IMG/VR virus record: IMGVR_UViG_3300021478_000028
Coordinates: 1-64,000 of that record
Strand: one strand, 5' to 3'
Origin: a virus
DNA: 64,000 nt
Within the stretch, counting starts at the first letter, position 1. Every line of letters starts with the position of its first letter. Under the pieces are notes generated by a model that saw nothing but the letters and a program-made list of their open reading frames with translations, ran no database searches and was not told where the DNA came from. Positions 22,283 through 29,369 of the stretch are shown one piece after another. A program made the translations under genes and the position numbers.

Positions 22283-22449
22283 TGACCGAGCAACAGCTTG
22301 ATGCCTATCGGCTCATGTACAAGGCGCTTGGGCGCGCCTTGGATGAGATCCACAATCCGGGATTTGGTCGCGTTTGTGGGCTGGACATTGTGAGCCACAT
22401 TGAAGCGATCCGCAAAGAAGCGGCGCGTGTGGCACCGGAAGAATGGTGA
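22282..22449 (+). CDS. Small helical protein, unknown
   Basis: 55 residues, MTEQQLDAYRLMYKALGRAL...; coupled by TGATG to the upstream gene. Two predicted helices, ends PEEW like the upstream protein (REEW). No family recognised. Confidence 0.55.
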   Translation: MTEQQLDAYRLMYKALGRALDEIHNPGFGRVCGLDIVSHIEAIRKEAARVAPEEW

Positions 22450-22513
22450 GAGACAAGCGGAGCGGCCGTGGCGGGCCGTTCTTCCCGTCTCTCGACGAGT
22501 GGCAGACGGGGAG

Positions 22514-22533
22514 CGGCCGCATGGCGCGGTCGG
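22514..22533 (+). repeat. Intercistronic hairpin, copy 3
   Basis: CGGCCGCATGGCGCGGTCGG followed by AGCAAAGGAAAGG and the 22554 start. The preceding 60 bases hold another CCCGTCTC...GACGGGGAG inverted repeat. Confidence 0.6.
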
Positions 22534-22553
22534 AGCAAAGGAAAGGCAATCCA

Positions 22554-22634
22554 ATGGAGCTTATCATCGCGGCCGGCCTCTTTGGCGCGGCCTTTGTGTT
22601 CTTCGTTGCAGCTGTGATGGACGCGTGGAAATGA
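22554..22634 (+). CDS. 26-residue membrane peptide
   Basis: MELIIAAGLFGAAFVFFVAAV plus MDAWK, one transmembrane helix. AAAGGAAAGG upstream and an ATGA overlap with the next gene support translation. Confidence 0.5.
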   Translation: MELIIAAGLFGAAFVFFVAAVMDAWK

Positions 22635-22993
22635 GCCAGCAAACATTCCCCGGCATGGGGAAGCCCGACGTGGGCGGCATGCTGCAACGGCGCATGAACG
22701 CGCGCTTGCAACCTGGGGCAGCTCAAAAGGCGTGCGACGATGGCCTGTTCAGCGAAGCAGCGCGCGGCGTTGTGCAGGTCGATCTAAAGGAAAGGACAGA
22801 CATGAAACCGCGCTACCGTTTCAGCCTTGTTTGTCCGCAGTGCAAGCGGACAAGCGAGACGACATGCGAGTGGAGCGACTTGCACGCAAACGAAAGAGGT
22901 GAGCCGGTGCCAAGCGTGAATTGCGGCGACTGCCTGATGGAACGTGTTGAGGTTGTGGGGATGAAAGTAACCAGGGTGGAGGTGATGCCGTGA
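22631..22993 (+). CDS. Zinc-ribbon protein with a second internal start
   Basis: 120 residues from the ATG overlapping the membrane peptide's stop. The second half, MKPRYRFSLVCPQCKRTSETT, with CPQC and later NCGDC, is a zinc ribbon. An internal ATG at 22801 has an excellent site (AAAGGAAAGG), so either a 63-residue ribbon protein is also made or two genes have been fused in frame. Confidence 0.55.
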   Translation: MSQQTFPGMGKPDVGGMLQRRMNARLQPGAAQKACDDGLFSEAARGVVQVDLKERTDMKPRYRFSLVCPQCKRTSETTCEWSDLHANERGEPVPSVNCGDCLMERVEVVGMKVTRVEVMP

Positions 22994-23217
22994 AAATGAA
23001 CTTTCACAGCGATAACGGCGCGGCTTGTTGGCGGTGCTCTGGCACAATCTACACCTACACCGTGGATGACACCGTAACCTACGTTGACGCACGCTGTGTC
23101 AGCTGCGGCGCGGATAACATGTTTTACCCGCGATCGGCGGTTGACACACCGCAACATGTGTCATGGGCGCACCGCGACACCTACTCGACACAGCGCAGAT
23201 GCGTGGGGAAGGCGTGA
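22990..23217 (+). CDS. Small zinc-ribbon protein
   Basis: 75 residues from a GTG that overlaps the previous stop (GTGA); an ATG two codons on is an alternative. CWRC...CVSCGADN gives a four-Cys zinc ribbon. Possibly regulatory or ribosome/nucleic-acid associated; unknown. Confidence 0.55.
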   Translation: MKMNFHSDNGAACWRCSGTIYTYTVDDTVTYVDARCVSCGADNMFYPRSAVDTPQHVSWAHRDTYSTQRRCVGKA

Positions 23218-23324
23218 AAGAGTTCAACGCTGCGGCCACATCGATACAGACCCAACTCATGAAAGCGCATAGCTAGACCAGCCCATAGCGCTCTAAAGCG
23301 AGCGCTATGTTCGGGCCTAGCCCG

Positions 23325-23347
23325 CCTGCCCCCGTGGAGACGGGGGG
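23325..23347. repeat. CCCCCG...CGGGGG palindrome, second copy
   Basis: CCTGCCCCCGTGGAGACGGG-type; identical core to 21811-21832. Confidence 0.6.
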
Positions 23348-23366
23348 CGGCCGCATGGCGCGGTCG
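23348..23366 (+). repeat. Intercistronic hairpin, copy 4
   Basis: CGGCCGCATGGCGCGGTCG, followed by GAAGGAAAG and the ATPase start. Confidence 0.6.
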
Positions 23367-23393
23367 TTCCACAATGAAGGAAAGCACAAACAC

Positions 23394-24962
23394 ATGACGA
23401 CTAAATCACAAACGGTTGCAGCGGATGTTTACGCGCTGCTACGGGCGCGAGCACCGCTGACTTGGATAGTGACGCGCGAGGAAACCCGCGCGGAAATGTA
23501 CATCGCGGAAGCCGCAATGGCCGCGAATTACGTCCCCATGACTTGGGACATCGCGGCCGGCGTGCGCGAGCTTGGCGGCAAGCCAGTCAACGGGTTCAGC
23601 CCTGATCCCGTAGAGACTATGCGCGCAATCGGCGCGCGGGCAGAAGCCGGGACGGCAGGACGCGGACTGTTCTTCCTTCGCGACCTGCCATCGTGGCTTG
23701 AGGGTCAGGCGGGAGCGATGACGCTGCGGGCGCTGCGCAACCTCGCGCAGCAATTGCCGCGACCAACGGCCAGCCCGCAAGCCGTTGTCGTCATCTCGCC
23801 CAATGGCAATGTCCCCCCCGAGCTGTCATCGCTGGCAACAGTCATAGAGTGGCCGTTGCCCGATAGAGATGAAATCGCCGCACTGCTAGACGCGTCTCTT
23901 GAGGTTGCTGGCGACAAGGTCGAAGCGTGCACCAATGGCACACGCGACCTCGCAATAGACGCGGCAATCGGGCTCACGGGCGACGAGGCACAATCGTGTT
24001 TCAATTGCAGCCTAGTCCAACATAAGAAGGTGGACGCGGTTGCAATCGCACAAGAGAAAAAGCGCACGATTGCTTCAGGTGGCTTGCTTGAGTGGTTCGA
24101 TCCCCTTAAAGGCGGATTGGACGCGGTCGGCGGGCTTGAGAACTTAAAATCGTGGCTTGTTGGCCGTGCCATTGCTTGGACACCGGGAGCACGCGCCTAC
24201 GGCCTGCCAACTCCGAAAGGCGCGCTGCTAGTCGGCGTTCCCGGTTGTGGAAAGTCGCTCACGGCAAAGGCGATATCAACAGCATGGCAAGTGCCCTTGC
24301 TCCGTCTGGACTTGAACTCGCTCAAAGGCAAGTTTGTCGGACAGAGTGAAGGCAATCTGCGCAAGGTCATAAGCATCATAAATGCACTTGGAAGGTGCGT
24401 GGTATGGCTTGACGAAATAGAGAAAGCGCTGGCCGGCGCAACGCAAGGCGCGGCCGACGGCGGTGTGAGCAGCGACGCGCTAGGAACAATCCTGTCATGG
24501 ATGCAGGAGCGGAGCGGCGAAGCATTCGTCATTGCGACGGCGAATGATGTTTCAGCATTGCCGCCCGAGCTGTTGCGCAAAGGCAGATTTGACGAAGTGT
24601 GGTTTGTCGATTTGCCCACTGCAACCGAGCGCGCTGGCGTGCTCACGGCAGCACTGCGATCACACGGCCGCACGGCGGATGCTAATGAAGTTGCAAAGAT
24701 TGTACCCGCAACGGAAGGCTTCACGGGCGCGGAGATTGCGGCAATCGTCCCCGACGCATTATTCGCAGCGTTCGCGGATGGTGCCCGCGAGGTAATCGCG
24801 GCCGACTTGCTGGCCGCAGCAGCAACCGTCGTGCCGCTGGCCAAGACCGCAGCGGAGAAAATCGCGGCGTTGCGAACATGGGCTGCGGGGCGAGCACGGC
24901 CGGCATCCAAGCCGGAAGCGACCGCATCAAAAGCCGCGGGCTTGCGAGCGATCGATATCTAG
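23394..24962 (+). CDS. Ycf46-like AAA+ ATPase
   Basis: 522 residues from MTTKSQTVAAD; GAAGGAAAG upstream. N-terminal ~225 residues form a separate inactive P-loop-like region (LTWIVTREETR, GLFFLRDLPSWLE, QAVVVISPNG), as in Ycf46 proteins. The AAA+ core has Walker A GVPGCGKS at 281-288, Walker B VVWLDEIEKAL at ~336-346, sensor-1 IATAND and the arginine finger in LLRKGRFDE (~393). Ends with an Ala-rich lid. Energy-driven remodelling is the general role; substrate unknown. It is followed by a 261-residue helical protein that may be its partner. Confidence 0.8.
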   Translation: MTTKSQTVAADVYALLRARAPLTWIVTREETRAEMYIAEAAMAANYVPMTWDIAAGVRELGGKPVNGFSPDPVETMRAIGARAEAGTAGRGLFFLRDLPSWLEGQAGAMTLRALRNLAQQLPRPTASPQAVVVISPNGNVPPELSSLATVIEWPLPDRDEIAALLDASLEVAGDKVEACTNGTRDLAIDAAIGLTGDEAQSCFNCSLVQHKKVDAVAIAQEKKRTIASGGLLEWFDPLKGGLDAVGGLENLKSWLVGRAIAWTPGARAYGLPTPKGALLVGVPGCGKSLTAKAISTAWQVPLLRLDLNSLKGKFVGQSEGNLRKVISIINALGRCVVWLDEIEKALAGATQGAADGGVSSDALGTILSWMQERSGEAFVIATANDVSALPPELLRKGRFDEVWFVDLPTATERAGVLTAALRSHGRTADANEVAKIVPATEGFTGAEIAAIVPDALFAAFADGAREVIAADLLAAAATVVPLAKTAAEKIAALRTWAAGRARPASKPEATASKAAGLRAIDI

Positions 24963-25004
24963 GCAAGACGCAAGCCCCGTAGCGGGGGCTTGTTGCGTGC
25001 CTAG
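24959..25004 (+). terminator. Long hairpin after the ATPase gene
   Basis: CTAGGCA (24959-24965) pairs with TGCCTAG (24998-25004), ACGCAA with TTGCGT and GCCCC with GGGGC inside. Includes the stop codon. There is no long U-run after it, so it may protect the 3' end or attenuate. Confidence 0.6.
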
Positions 25005-25009
25005 CACGG

Positions 25010-25028
25010 CGACCGCATGGCGCGGTCG
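25010..25028 (+). repeat. Intercistronic hairpin, copy 5
   Basis: CGACCGCATGGCGCGGTCG, a near-perfect palindrome, between the ATPase and its downstream partner. Confidence 0.65.
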
Positions 25029-25029
25029 A

Positions 25030-25052
25030 CCTGCCCCCGCGTAGGCGGGGGT
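25030..25052. repeat. CCCCCGCGTAGGCGGGGG palindrome
   Basis: Third copy of the CCCCCG...CGGGGG type; directly follows hairpin copy 5. Confidence 0.6.
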
Positions 25053-25076
25053 TCACCAAGAGAAAGGACTAAAGCT

Positions 25077-25859
25077 ATGCTTAATCCCACGACACTGCGG
25101 CCAGGATTGCTGGTCAACGTCAATACCAGCATTCGCGGCAATGTCCGCTATACAAAGCAGACAATCGAAGCCGAGCACATCGTTGAAACCGGTGCAGCAA
25201 AGGCGAGCTGGAATACCGAAAAAACGGTGACAGATCCGGGCGAGCACAAGCGCGCCACGGAAGTGCGCGGCAAATGCCGATCGCTTATCAGCGCGTGTTG
25301 CGCGAACAGCGCGTTCGGCTTGCTTTGTCCCGACAACCGGGCGGACGACCTCGACAAGGCGACACGCGAGGCAGAAGCACTCGTGACCGCGTTCAACGCG
25401 ACCGCCGAAGTGACGCGAGTGCAATTCTACATCATGGCCGGACGCGTTGCGGCCGACGACGTGGAAGCCGCACGCAAGATCAGTGGCGAATTGCGCGACT
25501 TGTTGGACGACATGCAACAAGGCGTGCAGAACCTCGACGCGGAAGCAATCCGCGAGGCAGCCAACAAGGCGCGCAGCGTGGGTCAGATACTGACACCCGA
25601 GGCGCAAGCCAAGCTGGCAGACGGTATCGCGGCGGCTCGCAGCGCGGCGCGCGTTATCGTCCGGGCGGGCGAGAGTGCCGCAGGCGAGATCGACCGCATG
25701 GCGCTTGAGCGCATTGCCAAGGCGAGAACGGCGTTCGATCTTGGCGACGAGGCGGAGGTTGCCGCCCCGGTTGCGGCCGGCCGATCGATCGACTTCGAAA
25801 GCGGGGACGGGCCTAGCTTTGCAGCCATGGTGCGGCCGCAGATGACGTTTGAACTATGA
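25077..25859 (+). CDS. Helical protein next to the AAA+ ATPase, unknown
   Basis: 260 residues from MLNPTTLRPG. N-terminal beta part (LLVNVNTSIRGNVRYTKQTIEAEHIVETG), then long Ala-rich helices (about 90-230) suggestive of coiled coil, and an acidic end. Two Cys at CRSLISACC. Its position right after the ATPase, with the same leader hairpin, suggests a substrate or cofactor role, which is inference. Coupled to the next gene by ATGA. Confidence 0.6.
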   Translation: MLNPTTLRPGLLVNVNTSIRGNVRYTKQTIEAEHIVETGAAKASWNTEKTVTDPGEHKRATEVRGKCRSLISACCANSAFGLLCPDNRADDLDKATREAEALVTAFNATAEVTRVQFYIMAGRVAADDVEAARKISGELRDLLDDMQQGVQNLDAEAIREAANKARSVGQILTPEAQAKLADGIAAARSAARVIVRAGESAAGEIDRMALERIAKARTAFDLGDEAEVAAPVAAGRSIDFESGDGPSFAAMVRPQMTFEL

Positions 25860-26008
25860 CTGACAAAGAATGGAAAGCGGCAATTGCGGAAATTGAAAGC
25901 TTACGCTTTCAATTGGTCAACAACATCATGCCGCTAACAGAACGTGAAGACTTGCGACGCAAGCTTACAGTTAGTTTATGCAGGCTTGCAAGGCGGGACA
26001 TGCCTTAA
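25856..26008 (+). CDS. 50-residue helical protein
   Basis: MTDKEWKAAIAEIESLRFQL then a basic helix LTEREDLRRKLTV. ATGA overlap upstream; ends just before the first duplicated stem-loop. Unknown function. Confidence 0.5.
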   Translation: MTDKEWKAAIAEIESLRFQLVNNIMPLTEREDLRRKLTVSLCRLARRDMP

Positions 26009-26010
26009 CC

Positions 26011-26060
26011 TAATGCAGCGGGGGACGCACCTATAGGGTGCGTCTCACGCCGCTGCACTA
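26011..26060 (+). ncRNA. Duplicated structured RNA element, copy 1
   Basis: TAATGCAGCGG pairs with CCGCTGCACTA as outer stem; GACGCAC-CTATAG-GGTGCGTC-type inner stem (about 26023-26044). Differs from copy 2 by paired substitutions, so the pairing seems selected. Followed by CCGGCCATGGCGGCCG (26068-26083) and the 26109 gene. Confidence 0.6.
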
Positions 26061-26067
26061 GCAGCAA

Positions 26068-26083
26068 CCGGCCATGGCGGCCG
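26068..26083 (+). repeat. Intercistronic hairpin, copy 6 (diverged)
   Basis: CCGGCCATGGCGGCCG, a shorter variant of the CCGCATGGCGCGG element at the same relative place before the next start. Confidence 0.5.
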
Positions 26084-26108
26084 ACCAACAGAGAAAGGAC
26101 CAAAGCAA

Positions 26109-26462
26109 ATGCCGTGCGACACGAGATTAAAACCAAAACAGACTATCAGCGAGCGCGCTGCTGAAATACGCAAAGCCGTTCTGAATATCGACCGCTTGTT
26201 GCTGCGGCGCGCGGTGCGCCCCGTAGTAGATCGCGTCACGGGCGCAATCGCGTTCGCTGGCATCCCCGAGGACGTGCGCGACGGGCTTACGGATGCCTGC
26301 ATTTTCCGCCGCATACTTGCGACAGGTAGCGCACTCGCTCGTGCAGAGATCACCCGCGCCGAACAGATGGCAGGGCGCGGCGTGAACAAGCAAGCGGTAG
26401 CGACCGGTGTGCACTCTCACGATGGCGGAAGGAGCTGGCACCAATGGCCACTGAAACAGTGA
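26109..26462 (+). CDS. Small protein, unknown, possibly DNA/RNA metabolism
   Basis: 117 residues, MPCDTRLKPKQTISERAAEI. Contains VTGAIAFAGIPEDVRDGLTDACIFRRIL, a pattern I recall from phage hypotheticals that follow Ycf46-type ATPases, but I cannot name a family. C-terminus HDGGRSWHQW. AGAAAGG upstream. Overlaps the next gene by 19 bases. Confidence 0.6.
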   Translation: MPCDTRLKPKQTISERAAEIRKAVLNIDRLLLRRAVRPVVDRVTGAIAFAGIPEDVRDGLTDACIFRRILATGSALARAEITRAEQMAGRGVNKQAVATGVHSHDGGRSWHQWPLKQ

Positions 26463-26680
26463 GCTTCAGACGCATTACCAGCACCTATGGCGTAACCGTG
26501 GACGGACACGATTACCGCGTCACCTGCGATAGGTGGGGCGGTACTCCATGGAACCCGGAAAAGTGTGAGAGATGGACAGTTATTGTCTCGAATAACGACC
26601 GCTGTTGCGATCCTGACAAACCCACATTCAAGCGTGTGGTAACTGCCGTCAAAGCAGCGCTCCAGGAAAGGAACAACTAA
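26444..26680 (+). CDS. Small beta-rich protein, unknown
   Basis: 78 residues; SFRRITSTYGVTVDGHDYRVTCDRWGG reads as beta strands, C-terminal helix TFKRVVTAVKAALQ. Starts within the previous gene and shares its last base with the next start (TAATG). Confidence 0.55.
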   Translation: MATETVSFRRITSTYGVTVDGHDYRVTCDRWGGTPWNPEKCERWTVIVSNNDRCCDPDKPTFKRVVTAVKAALQERNN

Positions 26681-26916
26681 TGCGACAACGCGAATATACC
26701 CGCCTTGTGCGGCATCTGGTCTCCGCAAGTGCAGAGCTTTTCCAAGACCATGATTTAGGCTTCCCGCAAACCCGTGACGAGTACATGCGCGCAATGTGGC
26801 AAGAAGACACGGAAATGAAACACTGGAAAGCTACTCGCGAAGATTACACCGACGCACTGCGCGAGGCCTATGACATCGTCAAGGTCTACAGCATCATTAA
26901 AGAGAACCGCCGTTAA
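26680..26916 (+). CDS. Small helical protein, unknown
   Basis: 78 residues, charged and helical throughout (EYTRLVRHLVSASAELF, YTDALREAYDIVKVYSII). Its stop codon lies at the base of the second duplicated stem-loop. Confidence 0.55.
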   Translation: MRQREYTRLVRHLVSASAELFQDHDLGFPQTRDEYMRAMWQEDTEMKHWKATREDYTDALREAYDIVKVYSIIKENRR

Positions 26917-26963
26917 TGCAGCGGGGGACGCTCCTATAGGGAGCGTCTCACGCCGCTGTATTA
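26914..26963 (+). ncRNA. Duplicated structured RNA element, copy 2
   Basis: Same 50-base stem-loop as at 26011. Inner stem reads GACGCTC...GGAGCGTC where copy 1 has GACGCAC...GGTGCGTC, and the outer stem has G-U where copy 1 has G-C. Followed by hairpin copy 7 and the 27011 gene. Confidence 0.6.
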
Positions 26964-26971
26964 GCAGCGAC

Positions 26972-26988
26972 CCGGCCATGGCAGCCGG
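26972..26988 (+). repeat. Intercistronic hairpin, copy 7 (diverged)
   Basis: CCGGCCATGGCAGCCGG, then ATGAAAGGAAA ribosome-binding region of the 27011 gene. Confidence 0.5.
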
Positions 26989-27010
26989 CTAACATGAAAG
27001 GAAAATCCAT

Positions 27011-27322
27011 ATGGCCAAGCCGTTCGCTCCCCCGCGTTACATCGCTCGCCTGTGCAACAACGCAGGCGAGCTGGACTTTGTATCGGCTGACAGCATTCGC
27101 ACTCTCGCGCGCCATCTTGGCAAGCGATTGATTGCGCAAGAATGGCTGCTAGCCGACGGCGACACAATCCACATTGAACGAAGAGAGCAACAAGAGCAAC
27201 CGCAAGGCGTGTGCATTGCCGTTGCAATGGGCGGTTCCCATTGCGTGGGGCGGTGCCAAGACCCGCGCGATTGTAGCGCACGACCGCGGACGTGTACCAA
27301 GCAGGAGCCCAACCATGGCTGA
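27011..27322 (+). CDS. Small protein with Cys-rich tail, unknown
   Basis: 103 residues. N-terminal alpha/beta part (RYIARLCNNAGELDFVSADSIRTLARHLGKRL, in a longer run) then CVGRCQDPRDC...CTKQEP. The C-terminal tail with KQEP is encoded by AAGCAGGAGCCC, which also serves as the ribosome-binding site of the next gene. Confidence 0.55.
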   Translation: MAKPFAPPRYIARLCNNAGELDFVSADSIRTLARHLGKRLIAQEWLLADGDTIHIERREQQEQPQGVCIAVAMGGSHCVGRCQDPRDCSARPRTCTKQEPNHG

Positions 27323-27599
27323 CCATCCAATCTTGGAGTGCGAGGAGACCGCCAAGCACATCATCGCGCGCGGCGGAACGATCTATCAAAAGTGGAGTTG
27401 CGGGGGCTGCGGCTCCCGCATTACCGCCAACAAGCCCAACGTGTTCACAATCAAGGGGCATTGCGAGGATTGTGGGCATGTCACCGACTTGATCGCGGCG
27501 GGCTGCAATTACCTCGCTGTCATCCCGGTTGGCCGAGCCCCTGGCCAGGGAACGTGTGCCAATCCCCGGATCAAGTCCGAGGAGGAGCCCAGGCAATGA
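27315..27599 (+). CDS. Zinc-ribbon protein
   Basis: 94 residues from MADHPILECEETA; AGGAGCCC upstream. WSCGGCGSRI and GHCEDCGHVTDL give two CxxC knuckles. Possibly nucleic-acid binding. Overlaps both neighbours (8 bases, then ATGA). Confidence 0.6.
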   Translation: MADHPILECEETAKHIIARGGTIYQKWSCGGCGSRITANKPNVFTIKGHCEDCGHVTDLIAAGCNYLAVIPVGRAPGQGTCANPRIKSEEEPRQ

Positions 27600-27742
27600 G
27601 GACCATAAAAGCCAGGAGGAGAACCCTCACCATTAAGGGCCTGCGTCACCCGTCCGGGCCGGTGACGAGGCCAAACCCGGCGGGCAACCGCCGGGAGCGC
27701 CGCGCCGCAAAGGCGTGTGCCAAGCAGGAGCCCAAGCCATGA
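27596..27742 (+). CDS. Short strongly basic protein
   Basis: 48 residues, MRTIKARRRTLTIKGLRHPS...NRRERRAAKACAKQEPKP. Overlaps both neighbours by ATGA. Charge suggests nucleic-acid binding; no fold assigned. Confidence 0.5.
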   Translation: MRTIKARRRTLTIKGLRHPSGPVTRPNPAGNRRERRAAKACAKQEPKP

Positions 27743-27981
27743 GCCCGAAAGTATACCAACACCTGCAAGTAGACCTCGGGCTGACCCAGCGTGCGATGGC
27801 GCGCATGCTGGACGTGGCCGAGCGCACCGTGTTCGAGTGGAAAAAGGACGGCGTACAGGGCGGCCCAGCAGGGCTATTGCTCGCGTTGCTCGCCCGCGGC
27901 AAGATCACGCCGCAGGATTTGTGGGACTTGCGCCTGGAATACGAGCGATCGGTAGAAGCGCAGCCCGGACATCCACCGTGA
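27739..27981 (+). CDS. XRE/Cro-type helix-turn-helix regulator
   Basis: 80 residues, MSPKVYQHLQVDLGLTQRAMARMLDVAERTVFEWKKDG: a canonical helix-turn-helix where GLTQRAMARML is helix 2 and ERTVFEWKK the recognition helix. Last gene of the accessory operon, coupled by ATGA; may autoregulate the operon. Confidence 0.7.
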   Translation: MSPKVYQHLQVDLGLTQRAMARMLDVAERTVFEWKKDGVQGGPAGLLLALLARGKITPQDLWDLRLEYERSVEAQPGHPP

Positions 27982-28035
27982 GCATCTCTGGCCTGTTCTT
28001 TATCCTTTCCTTCAGGCTCAGGTGCCCGGCGGCTA

Positions 28036-28065
28036 GGGGGCGGGGGGCGCCATCCCCTCGCCCCC
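28036..28065. terminator. GC-rich hairpin between convergent genes
   Basis: GGGGGCG (28036-28042) pairs with CGCCCCC (28059-28065). Located between the plus-strand operon end and the minus-strand 28071 gene. No U-run. Confidence 0.4.
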
Positions 28066-28070
28066 GCATT

Positions 28071-28400
28071 TCATGTCATAAGGATTGCCAGATAGGCGAG
28101 CCCGCGCGCTGTTATGCGGCACAGATATCCACTCTTGCCGGATGGCGTCGGCGCGCGCGCGCCAGTACGCTCGATGAAGCCCGCCGTGCGCAGATCGGAG
28201 CAACGTTGACCATCGCAAGCATGTGGCGGAAAACCTGCCCGCCGGTATGCGTCAACATCAAGCAATGCAGAGCCGTCCCGGTAGGATCGCAATATCAGCT
28301 TCGCCTGTTTTGTTATATCGATACTTTCTGCTGCTTCATGCGACGTGGCAGGATCGCTAGCGCGTGCGTGAGCATATGAGAACAGGTCCGGGTCAGTCAT
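28071..28400 (-). CDS. Phage winged-helix-like protein (DPATSHEAA type)
   Basis: 109 residues. Opens MTDPDLFSYAHARASDPATSHEAAESI, a motif common in phage proteins of unknown role, followed by DITKQAKLILRSYRDG, CDGQRCSDLRTAGFIERTG and a beta wing, which together look like a winged helix. Last gene of the minus-strand set from 29785. Confidence 0.6.
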   Translation of the reverse strand: MTDPDLFSYAHARASDPATSHEAAESIDITKQAKLILRSYRDGSALLDVDAYRRAGFPPHACDGQRCSDLRTAGFIERTGARAPTPSGKSGYLCRITARGLAYLAILMT

Positions 28401-28626
28401 TGTTGCTCAGCTCTCGTGATCTACGATCGTAATCTACGATGTCGTGATCCACGATGCGAACGCGCGTGTATTTGGCGATTGTTGAATGGCGCCCATCCGA
28501 CATTGTTATTCGCAGCTTCTTGTTTTCCAGCCCCTCCTTGATCATCTCGGGATTGGCGTTGACTTGGCACACCTCAATCCAGCGCTCAGATCCGTATTGA
28601 ACCGCCTCGATCGAATAGCGCGCCAT
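28393..28626 (-). CDS. Small protein, unknown
   Basis: 77 residues from MARYSIEAVQYGSERW. Beta-rich first half, then NPEMIKEGLENKKLRITMSDGRH. Overlaps the downstream start by 8 bases. No family recognised. Confidence 0.55.
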   Translation of the reverse strand: MARYSIEAVQYGSERWIEVCQVNANPEMIKEGLENKKLRITMSDGRHSTIAKYTRVRIVDHDIVDYDRRSRELSNND

Positions 28627-28628
28627 CA

Positions 28629-28976
28629 CTAATGCTCCATCTTCGAACTGGGCATTTGCTCCTGTTCAACCAACGGCACCGGGAATGCTGCCTTCACTTC
28701 TTCCGGGTTGAAGGTCACCACCAATGAAGGAGGCGCACCTCTTTGTTTTAAAAATTTCCACAGAAATTTGGCAGTGCGACGAGATAAACGCGGACTCGGA
28801 CTGACCACCTGAACGATATACTCCGCATTGTCCCGAGAAAAAAATTCCGGCGGCACCGCCCACCACCGCGTCTGATCCCCCTCTACCTCCACGCGACAGT
28901 GAATGGTACCAGCAGCAAGAGCGCAGTAAGCCTCAAACATCGCGAATGGTAAAAGTCGCGCCAGGTCGTCCATCAT
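28629..28976 (-). CDS. Small protein, unknown
   Basis: 115 residues from MMDDLARLLPFAMFEAYCA. An ORF 56 codons longer exists, but that extension is a different frame of the small gene at 28973-29137, whose stop overlaps this ATG (ATGA). RWWAVPPEFFSRDN and SRRTAKFLWKFLKQRG suggest an alpha/beta fold. Function unknown. Confidence 0.6.
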   Translation of the reverse strand: MMDDLARLLPFAMFEAYCALAAGTIHCRVEVEGDQTRWWAVPPEFFSRDNAEYIVQVVSPSPRLSRRTAKFLWKFLKQRGAPPSLVVTFNPEEVKAAFPVPLVEQEQMPSSKMEH

Positions 28977-29137
28977 CCTACCCGCATCTCGCATTTCCAA
29001 CTGAGCTTGCCGTAGGCCCGCTGGAACACCGCGACCTGAATGCGCGCAGCCTCCCGGCACTGCTCCTGCGATTGGTACTGACCACTTTCGAAAGGCGGGA
29101 TTGACCAACCCCAGAGGATCAGAAACCAGATGGCCAT
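28973..29137 (-). CDS. Small exported or membrane-anchored protein
   Basis: 54 residues, MAIWFLILWGWSIPPFESGQ with a hydrophobic start, then YQSQEQCREAARIQVAV...KLSWKCEM with a Cys pair. The layout (short hydrophobic N-terminus, E-x-C-x-x-A, later K-C) matches the 35961 gene (EERCIANG...FKCVV), so the two may be the same family. Missed by simple length cut-offs. Confidence 0.55.
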   Translation of the reverse strand: MAIWFLILWGWSIPPFESGQYQSQEQCREAARIQVAVFQRAYGKLSWKCEMRVG

Positions 29138-29140
29138 GGT

Positions 29141-29362
29141 TCATGCCTTATTAAACCGTGCTTCAACTTCGGCTCGCCCAATTGCGCGATAAAGTAATTC
29201 CTCTACGGCCCGCATTTCTTCATCTGTCAGGTATTGTAAGGCGTGGCCGAAACTATTAGCCAATAGCTGCCGATGCTCACGGCGCTCTTGATCTTCACGC
29301 TTCTGTAACTTGGCAATAAGGGCATCTGCTGCCTTGTCCTCGCTGCGTATTCGCTTGCTCAT
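29141..29362 (-). CDS. Small helical protein, unknown
   Basis: 73 residues from MSKRIRSEDKAADALIAK; GAGGTGG six bases upstream. Highly charged coiled-coil-like helices. No known domain. Confidence 0.6.
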   Translation of the reverse strand: MSKRIRSEDKAADALIAKLQKREDQERREHRQLLANSFGHALQYLTDEEMRAVEELLYRAIGRAEVEARFNKA

Positions 29363-29369
29363 CACCACC

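Noticed and set aside
26011-26050. T7-like promoter (TAAT...CTATAGGG)
   Set aside because: The TAAT and TATAGGG words are 21 bases apart instead of 13 and lie in opposite arms of a stem-loop; no phage RNA polymerase gene was seen.
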